This document shows, piece by piece, positions 1 through 9,681 of a DNA stretch of 64,000 nucleotides (position 1 is its first letter; each line of letters starts with the position of its first letter). This stretch comes from Epiperipatus broadwayi (lineage: Eukaryota; Onychophora; Udeonychophora; Euonychophora; Peripatidae), in the NCBI GenBank assembly GCA_028023455.1, contig JAQFVV010006694.1:343266-407265 (forward strand), read 5' to 3'. Made by a program: the position numbers and the translations under genes. Under the pieces are notes generated by a model. That model was given only the letters and a program-made list of their open reading frames with translations. It ran no database searches and was not told where the DNA came from.

Positions 1-1
1 T

Positions 2-180
2 CATATTAATATTCAAAAATAATTAGAAACTATGTAATATTTAATTTTATTTGCTAGCACAGACAGTACAGTGCATGTGTTAGGATGAAAAATCCTTACT
101 GTCTATATTATATAAAATATCTGCATTAGCAAATAAAATTAAATATTACATAATTTTTAATATTTCTGAATATTAATACA
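2..180. repeat. Fold-back (inverted) repeat
   Basis: The first about 60 bases reappear as reverse complement at about 110-180 (shared core: the run ending ATTTAATTTTATTTGCTA), so the segment can fold into one long imperfect hairpin. No coding capacity. It resembles a MITE-like or fold-back element. The stretch near 415-455 repeats part of its loop (ACAGTGCAT, GAAAATC). Confidence 0.7.
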
Positions 181-1077
181 TAGTAAATCTAAAGATTTGT
201 GGGACTAATTATGCAAAATGAAAATAATGGAAGTAAAGTGAATAGAGAAACATATTCATGTTCTTAAACTGAAATGCTTTAGATTCACCTATATAACTAG
301 AAAGTAGATTTGAAGTTAATATTGCCACTCTTATCTTTTCTAAAGTCTCTATTGTGTATGTTAATTTGAGAGTTTCCTCAATACTCAACAGACATCATTG
401 AAATATAAAAACAGAACAGTGCATATATTACGATGGAAAATCTTTCTGTTTAAATTACTTCTATTTTATAAAAAAAAATAAAAATAGGATTAATTTTGAT
501 AAAGGGTATTAAATAATTATATAAATTTAAAATTAAGTCTACTAAAATCTACAGTTTGACAAATATTGATTTGTCAATCATGTTGTAAGAATTGTGTCAT
601 CTAATAACTAAGTCTATTTTTAATAATTTCTATTTACAATTTTAAAAAATTAATATATTTAATAATCTAACAATAGTTTTTGAAGACAACAAGAACAAAA
701 ATAAACTACCTATAGTGAATGTGTATAAATGTAAATATTTAACTAGAATATTATCCTCATACACAGATATGTATAAATGACTGTGAAAGGAATTTTCTGT
801 TAATTGAAAGGAGACTTTGATCATTTACTGAGACCATAAAAGAATAGATCAGTGCAAATTCCTAATATCCACTATATACTGTTTTTTTATTTCTGTCTTT
901 AACATCAAGAATACCATGGTTTTTATTTTCAATTTTTTGATAATTGTTAACTTAAATAAGAATTGAGTTGTTTTTAATGAAAGATGAATATAAATTCATG
1001 AATAATCGTTATATATATATATAATATTTGAATACAAGAGTAATTTATATAATTGGAGTTTAGTTGTAATATAGGGA
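181..1077. other. A+T-rich DNA, no gene seen
   Basis: No frame over about 60 residues resembles a known protein. Only short simple runs such as the TA tract at 1011-1023 are present. Confidence 0.5.
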
Positions 1078-1445
1078 ATTTGAACACAGACTGTTAAGCT
1101 CCTTTCAGCTACTCACTCTACATGGGCTTGACATCAACATTGACACTGACAATGAATTTGGGCATTCTATCATCAAATTTTCTATGGTATAGCTGATTGA
1201 AGAGTTTGTAAATGGAATAGATTGAATCCTCTCCATTTTTAACATTTGAAGATTTTCTCTCTTAATATAAACTAAGCACTGATTATACATATGTGTGGAA
1301 GATGATGATCTGGATTAACTGATGAGTGTTGGTTAAACATGAAATAAGTATATTGGAGACCATTTGTTTTTTTCACATTGCCTTGTTATGTGTATCAGTT
1401 GTATCAAATAGAGTGACTAGCTAAAAGATAAAATTTAACTTGATG
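1078..1445 (+). repeat. Family-B hammerhead SINE-like repeat, copy B1
   Basis: The body matches other family-B copies at 24.8, 32.9, 34.4-35.1 and 45.3-45.7 kb. In order it has a stretch around GGCATTCTATCATC, a stretch near ATTGAATCCTCTCC, a part with TTAATATAAACTAAGCACTGA, the hammerhead at 1315-1356, then a tail around GTGTATCAGTTGTAT. The 1078-1130 segment looks like the box-B tail of a second copy in reverse (TTTGAACACAGACT), so the locus may be a truncated fold-back pair. Copy B1 ends before its own box B. Confidence 0.65.
1315..1356 (+). ncRNA. Hammerhead ribozyme motif, family B, copy B1
   Basis: Core CTGATGA at 1319-1325, stem II GTGTT/AACAT (five pairs, one G-U), GAAA at 1341-1344, and stem III ATA/TAT with a two-base loop. 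H17 is A at 1352. Stem I is TTAA/TTGG, paired through two A-U and two G-U. Compared with copy B2 the stem II pair GTGC/GCAT became GTGT/ACAT. Both sides changed together, which supports a folded RNA. Hammerheads self-cleave after the NUH triplet. Activity here is inferred. Confidence 0.6.
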
Positions 1446-2480
1446 TATATTAAATACAGTAATATTTATATAATTTAACTTATTCTGTTAGAAGCACTTT
1501 CAACTATATTCTCTTTAATCTTTGTCAATTATATAACAATATAACATTGAATAATTAAAATGAGACATTAGTTTGTAACTCCCATAATTCCATTTAGTTC
1601 TCCCACAATTCGTTGATACTGGATGATTTCTCAAAATTAATATAAATTTTATTTTTGTTTATTGTGGCAATGTTCAATTTGTATAAATTTCATGATTTAT
1701 AACCAAATTTAAACCTGTACTTAAAAGTTTTATTATAATCAAATATAACAGGTGCTGAAAGTCTATTTTCATCTTTTCTTAATTTTTTATCTTTTTGAAC
1801 TCTTTACTCTTTTTTCTAGTGTATATCTGGACTCTCTGATCTATTTTAAACCAGATTGACATATGAATTTATATATAATACAATTGTGATTTGAACTTAA
1901 ATTTTTGTTTTTAGAATTGTTAATTAATTTATTTGTATTATTTGTCTAGAAAAAAGCAATTTGACACAAAGCATTATAAATCTTTCTTATAAACTTATCT
2001 TGTTCATTTGATATAAATGCCATTGCAATCTTGATATTATTTTTAGTTTTATTATATCAAACATTAACATAGCAGAGTTGTGGGAGAACTGAATGGAATT
2101 ATGGGAATTATAAAATAATGTCCCATTTTGATTATTTAATGTTATATCATTATATAGTTGACAAAGACTAAAAAAATATAGTCAAACATACTTCTAACAG
2201 AAAAGGTTAAATTATATGAATATTACTGTATTTAATATTTATCAAGTTAAATTATTATATATATGATAATGAGAAATAAACAAAATTATGATTTTTATTC
2301 CAAGAAGATTGTCAAATCACTAGACATGATTAGCTATTATTATCTGACAGGAGAGAGTTTAAGATCCCTTGATTGTAAACTCTGGCTGTTATTCAATGAC
2401 AACTTTTTATTTAATTATCCACAACTGCAGATTATGTTCAAGTAAAAAAAGATTTCATGAAATAAAAAAAATATTTGATA
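1446..2480. other. A+T-rich DNA, no gene seen
   Basis: It contains an imperfect inverted repeat: the segment at about 1440-1660 (CCCATAATTCCATT) pairs with about 2080-2250 (AATGGAATTATGGGA). This is probably another decayed fold-back element. The 60-residue frame at 2263-2445 shows no recognisable domain. Confidence 0.5.
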
Positions 2481-4480
2481 TTAAATAAACCATTTTTGGA
2501 TTTTGTGAAATTAGGAGAAAAGATGAAGAGACAATTGAATGAAAAAATGGAGATGTCCTTCACTATAAAGGTAGAAATATTGTAAGCACAAGTGGAGTAA
2601 GGTTATAAATAAAAAACAGAAGTATAACATTGTGAACATTGATGGTATTAAAGAAAGAGTGGTGAGGTAGTTATTTAAATTAATAAAGACTATCAGATTC
2701 AGATAACTCAAATTTATATTCAAGTTTTTATCACAATTATGTAGTGAATGACTTTTATATAAATGTGCTGAATGCTTTTGATTATACCAAACAATATTTT
2801 AATATTGCCATGAAGATTTTAATACTAGAATTGGTAAATTATTGAAAGATATATACTATGGGTAAATATGCTTATAGTGACAGATTTGTGAAAATTGCAG
2901 AGAAGAACAATTGTGTAATATGAATTCATTTAAGAAAAAGGCTAAATAGAAGTGGATATAAAAACATCTAAAGAAAGATACAATCTAATTGAATTAACAC
3001 TGGAAATGGTGTCTGATTAATTAAATGTAACATAGGTATAAATGCAAAACTGTAAAAACAAAAATTATTATTAAAAAAATATTTACTGTTGATTTCCCTT
3101 AATTTCAGAATTATTTCAGTGAATTTAAATTAAAACCTGCAAATAATTTTAAATATTAATAGATTTTAAAAATGAGTTAGACTTGTAGTTTATAGTTGCT
3201 ATAAAATAGGTGAAGAAATAAATAAAACTGTTAAAAAAGACAATGTATCAAAAGTCAAATGATAAATACATATAAAAAAGTTAGAAGAATGCAATAGTAA
3301 TATGGATATTTAAGAAAGATGCTAAAAATATTAGAAATTGCAGATATATTAATCTTCTGTCAGTTCCATACAAATCTTTACCAAGATATTTTAACTCATA
3401 AACCATGGATTTTATATTCTAACCAAACAAAAAGATAAGCTCAATCTGAACATTGTTTTAGCACAATAGATCACATCCCAATATTGAGAAAAGTTATAAA
3501 AAGATCTAATTATTATGAATTGCCACTACATTTTGGCTTAGAAATAATGATAGTGTTTGATTTTATAAGCATTTCCACACTTCATTTTTTTTTTTAAAAA
3601 AACTAACATTGAATAAAACCATATGACAGAATAATTCATATCTGCAACAATTTTTCAGCAGTTTTTCAAGAAGTATTTTGTGAATTAAAATGGAAAACTA
3701 AGAACATAAAAATAGTAGAAAATTATTTAAGTCATCTACATTTTACAGATGATGTGGATGTTTTTGCAAATAATGTTTCAGATCTTCAGGAAATGTTGCA
3801 AGAGTTATCAGATAAAAGCAAGAAATTAGGATTAATGATAAATGTTGAAATGTCTAAAGTAATGTTCACTGAACATTCTCAGAAAAATAAACTAAAAATT
3901 GATGATCATGAATTAAAAAAAATAATAATTATAAATATTTGGTCAGATTATTAATATAGATGGAGAGATAATGGATGAAACTTATTATAGATTAAATTTG
4001 AAAGAAGTAATTTAATAGAAATAACTTAATATTAAATAATATGGCCATGTATATAATAATGAGGGTATTTTGCTATATGTATTTTACCAATTTTCACTTA
4101 TAGATCTAAGACCAGAAAACTTAATACAAGAATAATACTTTTTATAGATGATTAAAAGAAATATGGAGGGAAGTTTATTATCAATAACAAGAAGGGATGT
4201 AAATGAAATATGTGGGTAATAAAAAACATGTATCACTGACATCATTGAAAGGAATAGGAAGATGAAATGAAGTTAGAATGGGTATATTGTTAGAAGAGAT
4301 GATAGTAAATAAATCATTGAAGTTTTAAAATGGATTCCAAGAGGTTTTTAAAGATCTAGAAAAAAATTAGATGTTAGTTGTATGGATTAAATAAAGTTTT
4401 CGCAAGTGATATGAAGAAGTGAATCTAGATTTAAGAAATTGGATTAAACTTAAAAAGAACTTTATCCTGATAGCCATAAA
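2480..4480 (+). pseudogene. RTE-clade LINE remnant (endonuclease + reverse transcriptase)
   Basis: This is a decayed non-LTR retrotransposon reading through many stops and frameshifts. Near 2690-2730 a frame gives YQIQITQIY, matching the APE-type endonuclease segment around QITQIYAP. Near 2923-2990 there is NSFKKKAK then KW, the endonuclease stretch preceding the NEIDYI motif. At about 3460-3580 a frame gives STIDHIPILRKVI and LPLHFG, the RT fingers region (STTDHI..L, then LPL). At 3700-3950 HLHFTDDVDVFAN carries the RT catalytic box, where the usual F/YADD is FTDD, followed by LQEMLQELSDKSKKLGL.IN. The C-terminal part to 4480 matches the tail of the minus-strand copy next door. RTE elements copy themselves by target-primed reverse transcription. 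This copy cannot be functional. Confidence 0.8.
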
Positions 4481-4599
4481 TATCCAGATTTATACATGCA
4501 TACTTATTCCATTACCCATTGGATTCTCCTTGTTTAGACATAAGTTAGCCCATGTATATGACTTGTAATTACTCTATTATATTATCATTGTCATCATAA

Positions 4600-5460
4600 T
4601 GTTCTGCCATTATAAATCCATTGCATGGTGAATGTTTCTCCACATTTAATCCAGTTTCTCCAATTACTAGAGTTTCTTTTTCATATTACACCAGAAAACA
4701 TGCTGATTTCCTCTATCCATCTTTTATGTGGTCTTTTTTAAGTCTTTCACATTTTCTTGGGCTTCAGTTTTTGATTTCAATTATCCATCTATTATTATCT
4801 CTTCTAGCAGTATATCTAGCCCAATATAACATCAGACTTTTAATTCTTTCAATGATGCCCATGAAACCTGTTTCATTTTTGTTTCTTTATTGTTCCTCAT
4901 AACATATATTTTTCCTTACTTTGTTGAATTATCTGAAATTTCTGTATTAATATTGTTTTAAGTGTTCAAGTCTCAGATCCATAAATAAAAACTAGTAATA
5001 GACATTTATTAAAAACCTTTTTTTTTCAAACATAGACATATTTTTTTTCAAATATTACTTTTACCAAAAGCACTTCATCTAAATTTTATTTTATGGTTAA
5101 TTTCATCCATTATATTTACATCTGTATTAATAATTTGACCAAGGTACTTATAGTTGTTAACTTTTTCTAATTTATTATTTTCCAATTTTTACTTACTTCT
5201 TTTGAGAAAATTCATTGAATATTACTTTGATCTATTTAATAATTTACCTTTAGTTCTACCTTCTTTTCTTCATGTGACAACTCTTGCAATATTTCCTAAA
5301 ACTACTAAACATTATTTTCAAAGCAATCCAATTATCTGTAAAGTCCAAATGACATAAACAATCTCCACTTCTTTAAAGAATTATTCCCTTAGATTTAGAT
5401 TTTAATCCACAGTTATTTTATTTACTGTTTTGTTTCTCTGAAATAGAGTGGAATGACAGA
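4600..5460 (-). pseudogene. RTE-clade LINE 3' remnant, inverted copy
   Basis: Read on the minus strand, frames give NNYKYLGQIINTD and IMDEINHKIKF, then SAFGK, a segment like the usual YG.ETWTL region (WI*DLNT), WASLKELK, a GRPxxRW-like segment (K.PHKRWIEE with one frameshift), and a final CGETFTMQW. That last motif matches the GEAYxQQW ending of RTE/BovB-type LINEs. Near 5277-5340 the decayed catalytic region aligns with 3740-3800 of the plus copy. The two RTE remnants therefore lie tail to tail around 4.5 kb. Multiple stops and frameshifts make it a pseudogene. Confidence 0.8.
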
Positions 5461-6000
5461 TTTAAAGATTAAATGTAAATTTAATTTTTTTAAAAATATA
5501 TATCACTAGAAATCTAAGAAAACATAAAAAAACAAATTGTGTAGACTTATTACATTGTCCTAGCTAATTTAAAAATAAATATACAGTTTAATAAAGAAAA
5601 TATATTTGTATTTAACTTTTCTATGATTGAAGGTTTTTTTTCCTATCAAATTATCGTTTGGACTATTTCCTGAGCATATAAATATTCATTTTATTTCAAC
5701 CACATTATTTTTTTCTAGATATAAATGAATTATTTCTATAGGTTCCTTTTACTTTTCTGCTTATAAATTATTTTTTTCTAAATTATTTTTGCAATAAAAT
5801 TAGATTCTGATCACTTTTTTTAAGAAAGTTTTAAATTGTGATATTTTTGATAAAATACTCACTTCTGTAGATTAGTCATCTATTAGCTATTTACTAAACT
5901 CTAACTATCTGTACCAAATGTAAAGGGTACAATATATATAATTAAAATAAGTAAACATTTAGACAATCCCAATATCAAGAACAATCAACAATCTCAACCT
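5461..6000. other. A+T-rich DNA, nothing recognised
   Basis: Only poly-A/T runs and short ORFs without motifs. Confidence 0.5.
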
Positions 6001-6240
6001 GTTGTAAGGGCAACCTACTTTTAACAAGGACAAAAGCAATAATTAGTAGAAATTTCATATGCTTATTTATAAAAGTTTTTCTGATTTCTTGACTTTTTTT
6101 AATGATTGTTTTCAAACATTATGAATTATTATATTACATTAACTTATAGAGTTGTTTGTCTTTATCATGTGAACAGCTACTTTAAGTTTTTTTTTTAACT
6201 TTTTTTCTCTATCTAATATTTTTCTTTTTTTTTACCCAAA
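6000..6240 (-). pseudogene. PLE-2 endonuclease 3' fragment, badly decayed
   Basis: The segment with GTAGAAATTTCATA, TTATTTATAA, CATTATGAATTATTATA and TCATGTGAACAGCT aligns in order with 29024-29180, the minus-strand 3' half of the PLE-2 endonuclease (SQPSVTIHN region). No open frame remains. The assignment rests on this DNA similarity only. Confidence 0.4.
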
Positions 6241-6407
6241 CAAACATATATATATATATATTGTAAAAAAATCCACCCTTTCCATCAAAGTGTCATCATT
6301 GTTATTAAAAAAAATCTTTGATTTGGCTTGGATGCAGGAGCTTATATATATATATGTGTCATATTATTATTACTATTTGCGGGATATTCTGTGTAGTGAA
6401 AAAGCTA

Positions 6408-6452
6408 AATGCTGACGTTTCAGTACAATATCAAGTACCTTCCTCAGAGCGT
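6408..6452 (-). ncRNA. Hammerhead-like motif, family D, left arm
   Basis: Mirror of the motif in the right arm (6492-6536), with the same CTGAGGA and GAAACGTC blocks on the minus strand. See that entry for the pairing. Confidence 0.5.
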
Positions 6453-6491
6453 CCTCTTTCTCAAATCATAAGAATGCACGTGAGAAAGAGG

Positions 6492-6536
6492 ACGCTCTGA
6501 GGAAGGTACTTGATATTGTACTGAAACGTCAGCATT
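6492..6536 (+). ncRNA. Hammerhead-like motif, family D, right arm
   Basis: Core CTGAGGA at 6497-6503 fits CUGANGA. Stem II is A-GTAC/GTAC-T with one bulged G. GAAA is at 6523-6526, A15.1 and U16.1 close the tiny palindrome ACGT, and H17 is C at 6530. Stem I begins GCT/AGC, then has a mismatch and further pairs. The GAAACGUC ending is the form common in repeat-borne type I hammerheads. The short stem III suggests cleavage as a dimer. Confidence 0.5.
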
Positions 6537-6615
6537 TAGCTTTTTCACTACACGGTATATCCCGCAAATAGTAATAATAATATGACATCTTTTATCTGTG
6601 AAAATATTAGAATCA

Positions 6616-6647
<32 letters not shown>
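6616..6647. repeat. TA microsatellite
   Basis: Uninterrupted TA run between the family-D palindrome and the family-A array. Confidence 0.9.
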
Positions 6648-6649
<2 letters not shown>

Positions 6650-6710
6650 CAATAGATGGCATTCTACCAAACATCAGAGCAAGCATTCACTATCTTTAAC
6701 TTTAGTTCCA

Positions 6711-6754
6711 CCTTCAGATCATGATTTCAAGCTATTTTCTATTGTCAGTGAAGG
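6711..6754 (-). ncRNA. Hammerhead motif, family A, unit 1 (core damaged)
   Basis: Stem I CCTTCA/TGAAGG is intact, GAAA is present, and stem III ATCATGAT and C17 are intact. The core reads CTGACAA instead of CTGATGA, losing the G8-equivalent, so it is probably inactive. Confidence 0.65.
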
Positions 6755-7113
6755 ACAGGAATAAGAAACTAGATCTAAACACAAACTCTGAACATTTATG
6801 AAACAGTTTCTATTCAGCTTGCAAGCGTGAATCTTTTAGACACATAATGTCTTCAAACTCAGCATAGCAAGCCATATAGCTACATGGGTCTGATATCAGT
6901 TCAGCATCACCACATAGTAGAAGCCTCTGCAATATATATCATTGCAAGAAAGACCTCAAAGGTACTTTTATGAAAAACAAAAAAACACAAGTTAAAACTT
7001 GCTAATGCTTGTATTTATGACAATAGATGGCATTCTACCAAAAACACCATCAAGCGTATGTTTGTTTACATAAATGTCAGAGCAAGCATTCACTATCTCT
7101 AACTTTAGTTCCA

Positions 7114-7157
7114 CCTTCAGATCATGATTGCAAGCTATTTGCTATCATCAGTGAAGG
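7114..7157 (-). ncRNA. Hammerhead motif, family A, unit 2 (GAAA mutated)
   Basis: CTGATGA and the six-pair stem I are intact, but the invariant GAAA reads GCAA. Stem III and the AUC cleavage triplet are kept. Confidence 0.65.
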
Positions 7158-7516
7158 ACAGGAATAAGAAACTAGATCTAAACACAAACTCTGAGCGTTT
7201 ATGAAACAGTTTCTATTCAGCTTGCAAGTGTGAATCTTTTAGACACATAATGTCTTCAAACTCAGCATAGCAAGCCAGATAGCTACATGGGTCTGATATC
7301 AGTTCAGCATCACCACATAGTAGAAGCCTCTGCAATATATATCATTGCAAGAAAGACCTCAAAGGTACTTTTATGAAAAACAAAAAAACACAAGTTAAAA
7401 CTTGCTAATGCTTGTATTTATGACAATAGATGGCATTCTACCAAAAACACCATCAAGCGTATGTTTGTTTACATAAATGTCAGAGCAAGCATTCACTATC
7501 TCTAACTTTAGTTCCA

Positions 7517-7560
7517 CCTTCAGATTATGATTTCAAGCTATTTGCTATCATCAGTGAAGG
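7517..7560 (-). ncRNA. Hammerhead ribozyme, family A, unit 3 (core intact)
   Basis: Stem I CCTTCA/TGAAGG has six perfect pairs. CTGATGA and GAAA are intact, stem II is AGC/GCT, and the cleavage triplet is AUC. The stem III palindrome is changed by one base (TCATAA in place of TCATGA). Predicted type I hammerhead. Confidence 0.75.
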
Positions 7561-7785
7561 ACAGGAATAAGAAACTAGATCTAAACACAAACTCTGAGCG
7601 TTTATGAAACAGTTTCTATTCAGCTTGCAAGCATGAATCTTTTAGACACATAATGTCTTCAAACTCAGCATAGCAAGCCAGATAGCTTCATGGGTCTGAT
7701 ATCAGTTCAGCATCACCACATAGTAGAAGCCTCTGCAATATATATCACTGCAAGAAAGACCTCAAAGATAGTTTCTTATTCCTGT

Positions 7786-7829
7786 ACTTCACTGACAATA
7801 GCAAATATCTTGAAATCATGATCTGAAGG
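7786..7829 (+). ncRNA. Hammerhead motif, family A, unit 4 (core damaged)
   Basis: Same layout on the plus strand, but the core is CTGACAA and the outermost stem I pair is lost (ACTTCA against TGAAGG). GAAA, stem III ATCATGAT and C17 are intact. Confidence 0.65.
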
Positions 7830-8188
7830 TGAAACTAAAGTTAGAGATAGTGAATGCTTGCTCTGACATTTATGTAAAAAAACATACGCTTGACGGTGTT
7901 TTTGGTAGAACGCCATTTATTGTCATAAATACAAGCATTAGCAAGTTTTAACTTGTGTTTTCTTGTTTTTCATAAATGTACCTTTGAGGTCTTTCTTGCA
8001 ATGATATATATTGCAGAGGCTTCTACTATGTGGTGATGCTGAACTGATATCAGACCCATGTAACTATCTGGCTTGCGATGCTGAGTTTAAAGACATTACA
8101 TGTCTAAAAGATTCATGCTTGCAAGCAGAATAGAAACTCTTTCATAAATGCTCAGAGTTTGTGTTTAGATCTAGTTTTTTATTCCTGT

Positions 8189-8232
8189 CCTTCACTGATG
8201 ATAGCAAAAAGCTTGAAATCATGATCTGAAGG
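8189..8232 (+). ncRNA. Hammerhead ribozyme, family A, unit 5 (best copy)
   Basis: Every core element is intact: stem I CCTTCA (8189-8194) with TGAAGG (8227-8232), CTGATGA (8195-8201), stem II AGC/GCT over an A-rich loop, and GAAA (8215-8218). The eight-base palindrome ATCATGAT at 8218-8225 forms stem III, with A15.1-U16.1 closing and H17 as C at 8226. Predicted cleavage is between 8226 and 8227. Weak points are a U-U mismatch at the stem II base (usually G-C) and a stem III of only three pairs in the monomer, which would favour dimeric folding. Confidence 0.8.
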
Positions 8233-8385
8233 TGGAACTAAAGTTAGAGATAGTGAATGCTTGCTCTGACATTTATATAAATAAACATATGCTTGACAGT
8301 GTTTTTGGTAGAACGCCATCTATTGTCATAAATACAAGCGTTAACAAGTTTTAACTTGGGTTTTTTTATTTTCATATATATATAA

Positions 8386-8524
8386 AATCTTGTAATTCAA
8401 TATTTATAAATACAGTAATTAGATATATGTAAAGTATAACTTTAAAAATTTTATCGACTTAGGAGTACATTCGACTATCCTCATAGTCTTTGTCAACTAA
8501 CATTTTGAAAGGCTAACATTTCCA
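8386..8524. repeat. PLE left inverted terminal arm
   Basis: Reverse complement of 9682-9821. Shared blocks include TATTTATAAATACAGTAATT, GTATAACTTTAAAA and the ACTATCC/GGATAGT stem region. Confidence 0.85.
8458..8490 (-). ncRNA. Hammerhead-like motif in PLE left arm (family E)
   Basis: On the minus strand, stem I is TTAG/CTAA, the core is TTGACAA (from CTGANGA), stem II is a perfect GACTA/TAGTC with a six-base loop, then GAAT where GAAA is expected, and a C17 before CTAA. The fold is recognisable but three core bases are mutated. Confidence 0.45.
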
Positions 8525-8755
8525 CAATTATGTGATGTTAACGTTTGCTGATTGTCTGTTAATTTATCATCAAAACATTGTTTTATTGATAAAAATATTT
8601 ATATAGTTTTTAAGAAGAATTTTTATAAAATGGGCAATGGCTGGCCCATGGGTTTACCTACTGCTGCTTAAATATGTAATTTTGTATTTTCTACATAAGA
8701 ACAAAACATTATGAAAAAGGAATGTTATCAAAAAAATATTACTGTATATTATTGA

Positions 8756-9142
8756 TATGTCGATGATGTTTTTGTGAGTGGTAGGCCAAATACAATTAAA
8801 GGGTTGTTTAAAGAATTAAATAATTTAAATCATTTAAAATGAATAAAAACATATGAAAATTCAATATGGGTTCAGTTTCTTGATCTTAAAATAACTAGAA
8901 ATCAATGTAAGATGGATTACTGTTTGACTATTAAACCATTAGTAAAAGGAGGTTATGTTCCATATAAATCAAGCGTGCCAATGTCACATAAAATGGCAGG
9001 TTTAAAGTCCTTCTTATTTAGAAATAATAGCCTTTGTAAATATTCATTGAATAAAGCTGAAAATATTGAAATGTATTCAAATGAATTGTTAAATGTTGGC
9101 TACAATTATAATCATATGTATAATGTTATTAAAAAATTTTAA
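8756..9142 (+). pseudogene. PLE reverse transcriptase, C-terminal remnant
   Basis: One reading frame with a single internal TGA near 8838. It opens with YVDDVFVSG, the catalytic YxDD box of Penelope RTs, then WVQFLDLKITRN (the FLDL motif that follows it in PLEs). A block around SSVPMSHKMAGLKSFLFRN matches the PLE segment between the catalytic box and the thumb, and an ELLNVGYNYNHM.NVI segment matches the thumb. A stop immediately precedes YVDD, and the fingers and palm upstream are not recognisable. PLE RTs are related to telomerase reverse transcriptase. Confidence 0.8.
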
Positions 9143-9177
9143 TATGAAATATAAGAATAAAAATATTAATAATAATA

Positions 9178-9655
9178 TTGATTCTCCTGCTAATAAAAAA
9201 AATATGGATATTAATACCATATATTTCAAATGATCAAGTAAATTTTAGAAGGGGAATTTATAAAGGTATATGTGACATTGCATCTTATGCATCTCCTATA
9301 TTAAACAAATTAATAAATAACTCTAAAGGTAAAACCTCATTTATAAATAAAAACTGCATCATTTATAAATGGATATGTAGGTGTTATAGCAGATATATAG
9401 GGGAATCAAAGTGCATGTTGAAAAAAAAGAACTAAAGAGCACTTGTTATTAAAAAGGGTTCACAAACAAAATTGCAAAGTAAATAATAATGTTTCATCAT
9501 CTGTTTTTTTAGGACCATAATAAATCATGCATTTATTGTTTTAACTTCAATTATAATATTGTAAAAATATTGCAAATTGAAAAAAATAACAACAAAAAGA
9601 AAATAAAGGAAGCTATGCTAATATATAAATATAAACAAGACTTAATTAACAGATA
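9178..9655 (+). pseudogene. PLE GIY-YIG-type endonuclease remnant
   Basis: After a linker, the frame gives CIIYKWICRCYSRYIGESK, the PLE endonuclease start with its Cys pair and the YIG-like box. A frameshift in the A-run at 9421-9428 moves into a frame giving KKRTKEHLLLKR (the R.KEH motif). Two stops follow, then HNKSCIYC (part of the zinc-binding set) and IKEAMLIYKYKQDLIN, whose E is the likely catalytic glutamate. PLE endonuclease nicks target DNA to prime reverse transcription. This copy is inactive. Confidence 0.75.
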
Positions 9656-9681
9656 GGTAGCAAAAGTTAAGATATGGAATT

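Larger units (their letters stand above)
6358..6586. repeat. Near-perfect palindrome with 105-bp arms (family D)
   Basis: Left arm 6358-6462 and right arm 6482-6586 are almost exact reverse complements around a 19-base loop. TA runs flank it on both sides. Each arm carries one hammerhead-like motif. The geometry, a fold-back of two inverted terminal modules, is what a collapsed PLE-derived element would leave. The open frames translating across both arms are a consequence of the palindrome, not genes. Confidence 0.85.
6648..8365. repeat. Family-A head-to-head array of 403-bp hammerhead units
   Basis: Homologous hammerhead segments start at 6711, 7114 and 7517 on the minus strand, exactly 403 bp apart. 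They then start at 7786 and 8189 on the plus strand, again 403 bp apart. Orientation switches near 7768, where GACCTCAAAG joins a truncated opposite unit. Unit 1 has lost about 32 bases near 6670. Each unit carries landmarks such as GACAATAGATGGCATTCTAC, a GTTAAAACTTG stretch and CTGATATCAGTTCAGCATC. No protein frame is conserved between units. Units are roughly 90-95% alike by eye. A monomer-length, ribozyme-bearing tandem array fits satellite-like hammerhead repeats or animal retrozymes. Confidence 0.9.

Noticed and set aside
4621-5357. Plus-strand frames of 93 and 67 residues as genes
   Set aside because: They are antisense to the minus-strand RTE LINE remnant.
6318-6686. Frames of 60 and 80 residues sharing the same peptide on both strands
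   Set aside because: The shared peptide arises because the DNA is a palindrome (6358-6586).
6648-8365. CRISPR array
   Set aside because: Repeat period is 403 bp with an orientation switch and ribozyme motifs. There is no short repeat/spacer structure, and the genome is eukaryotic.
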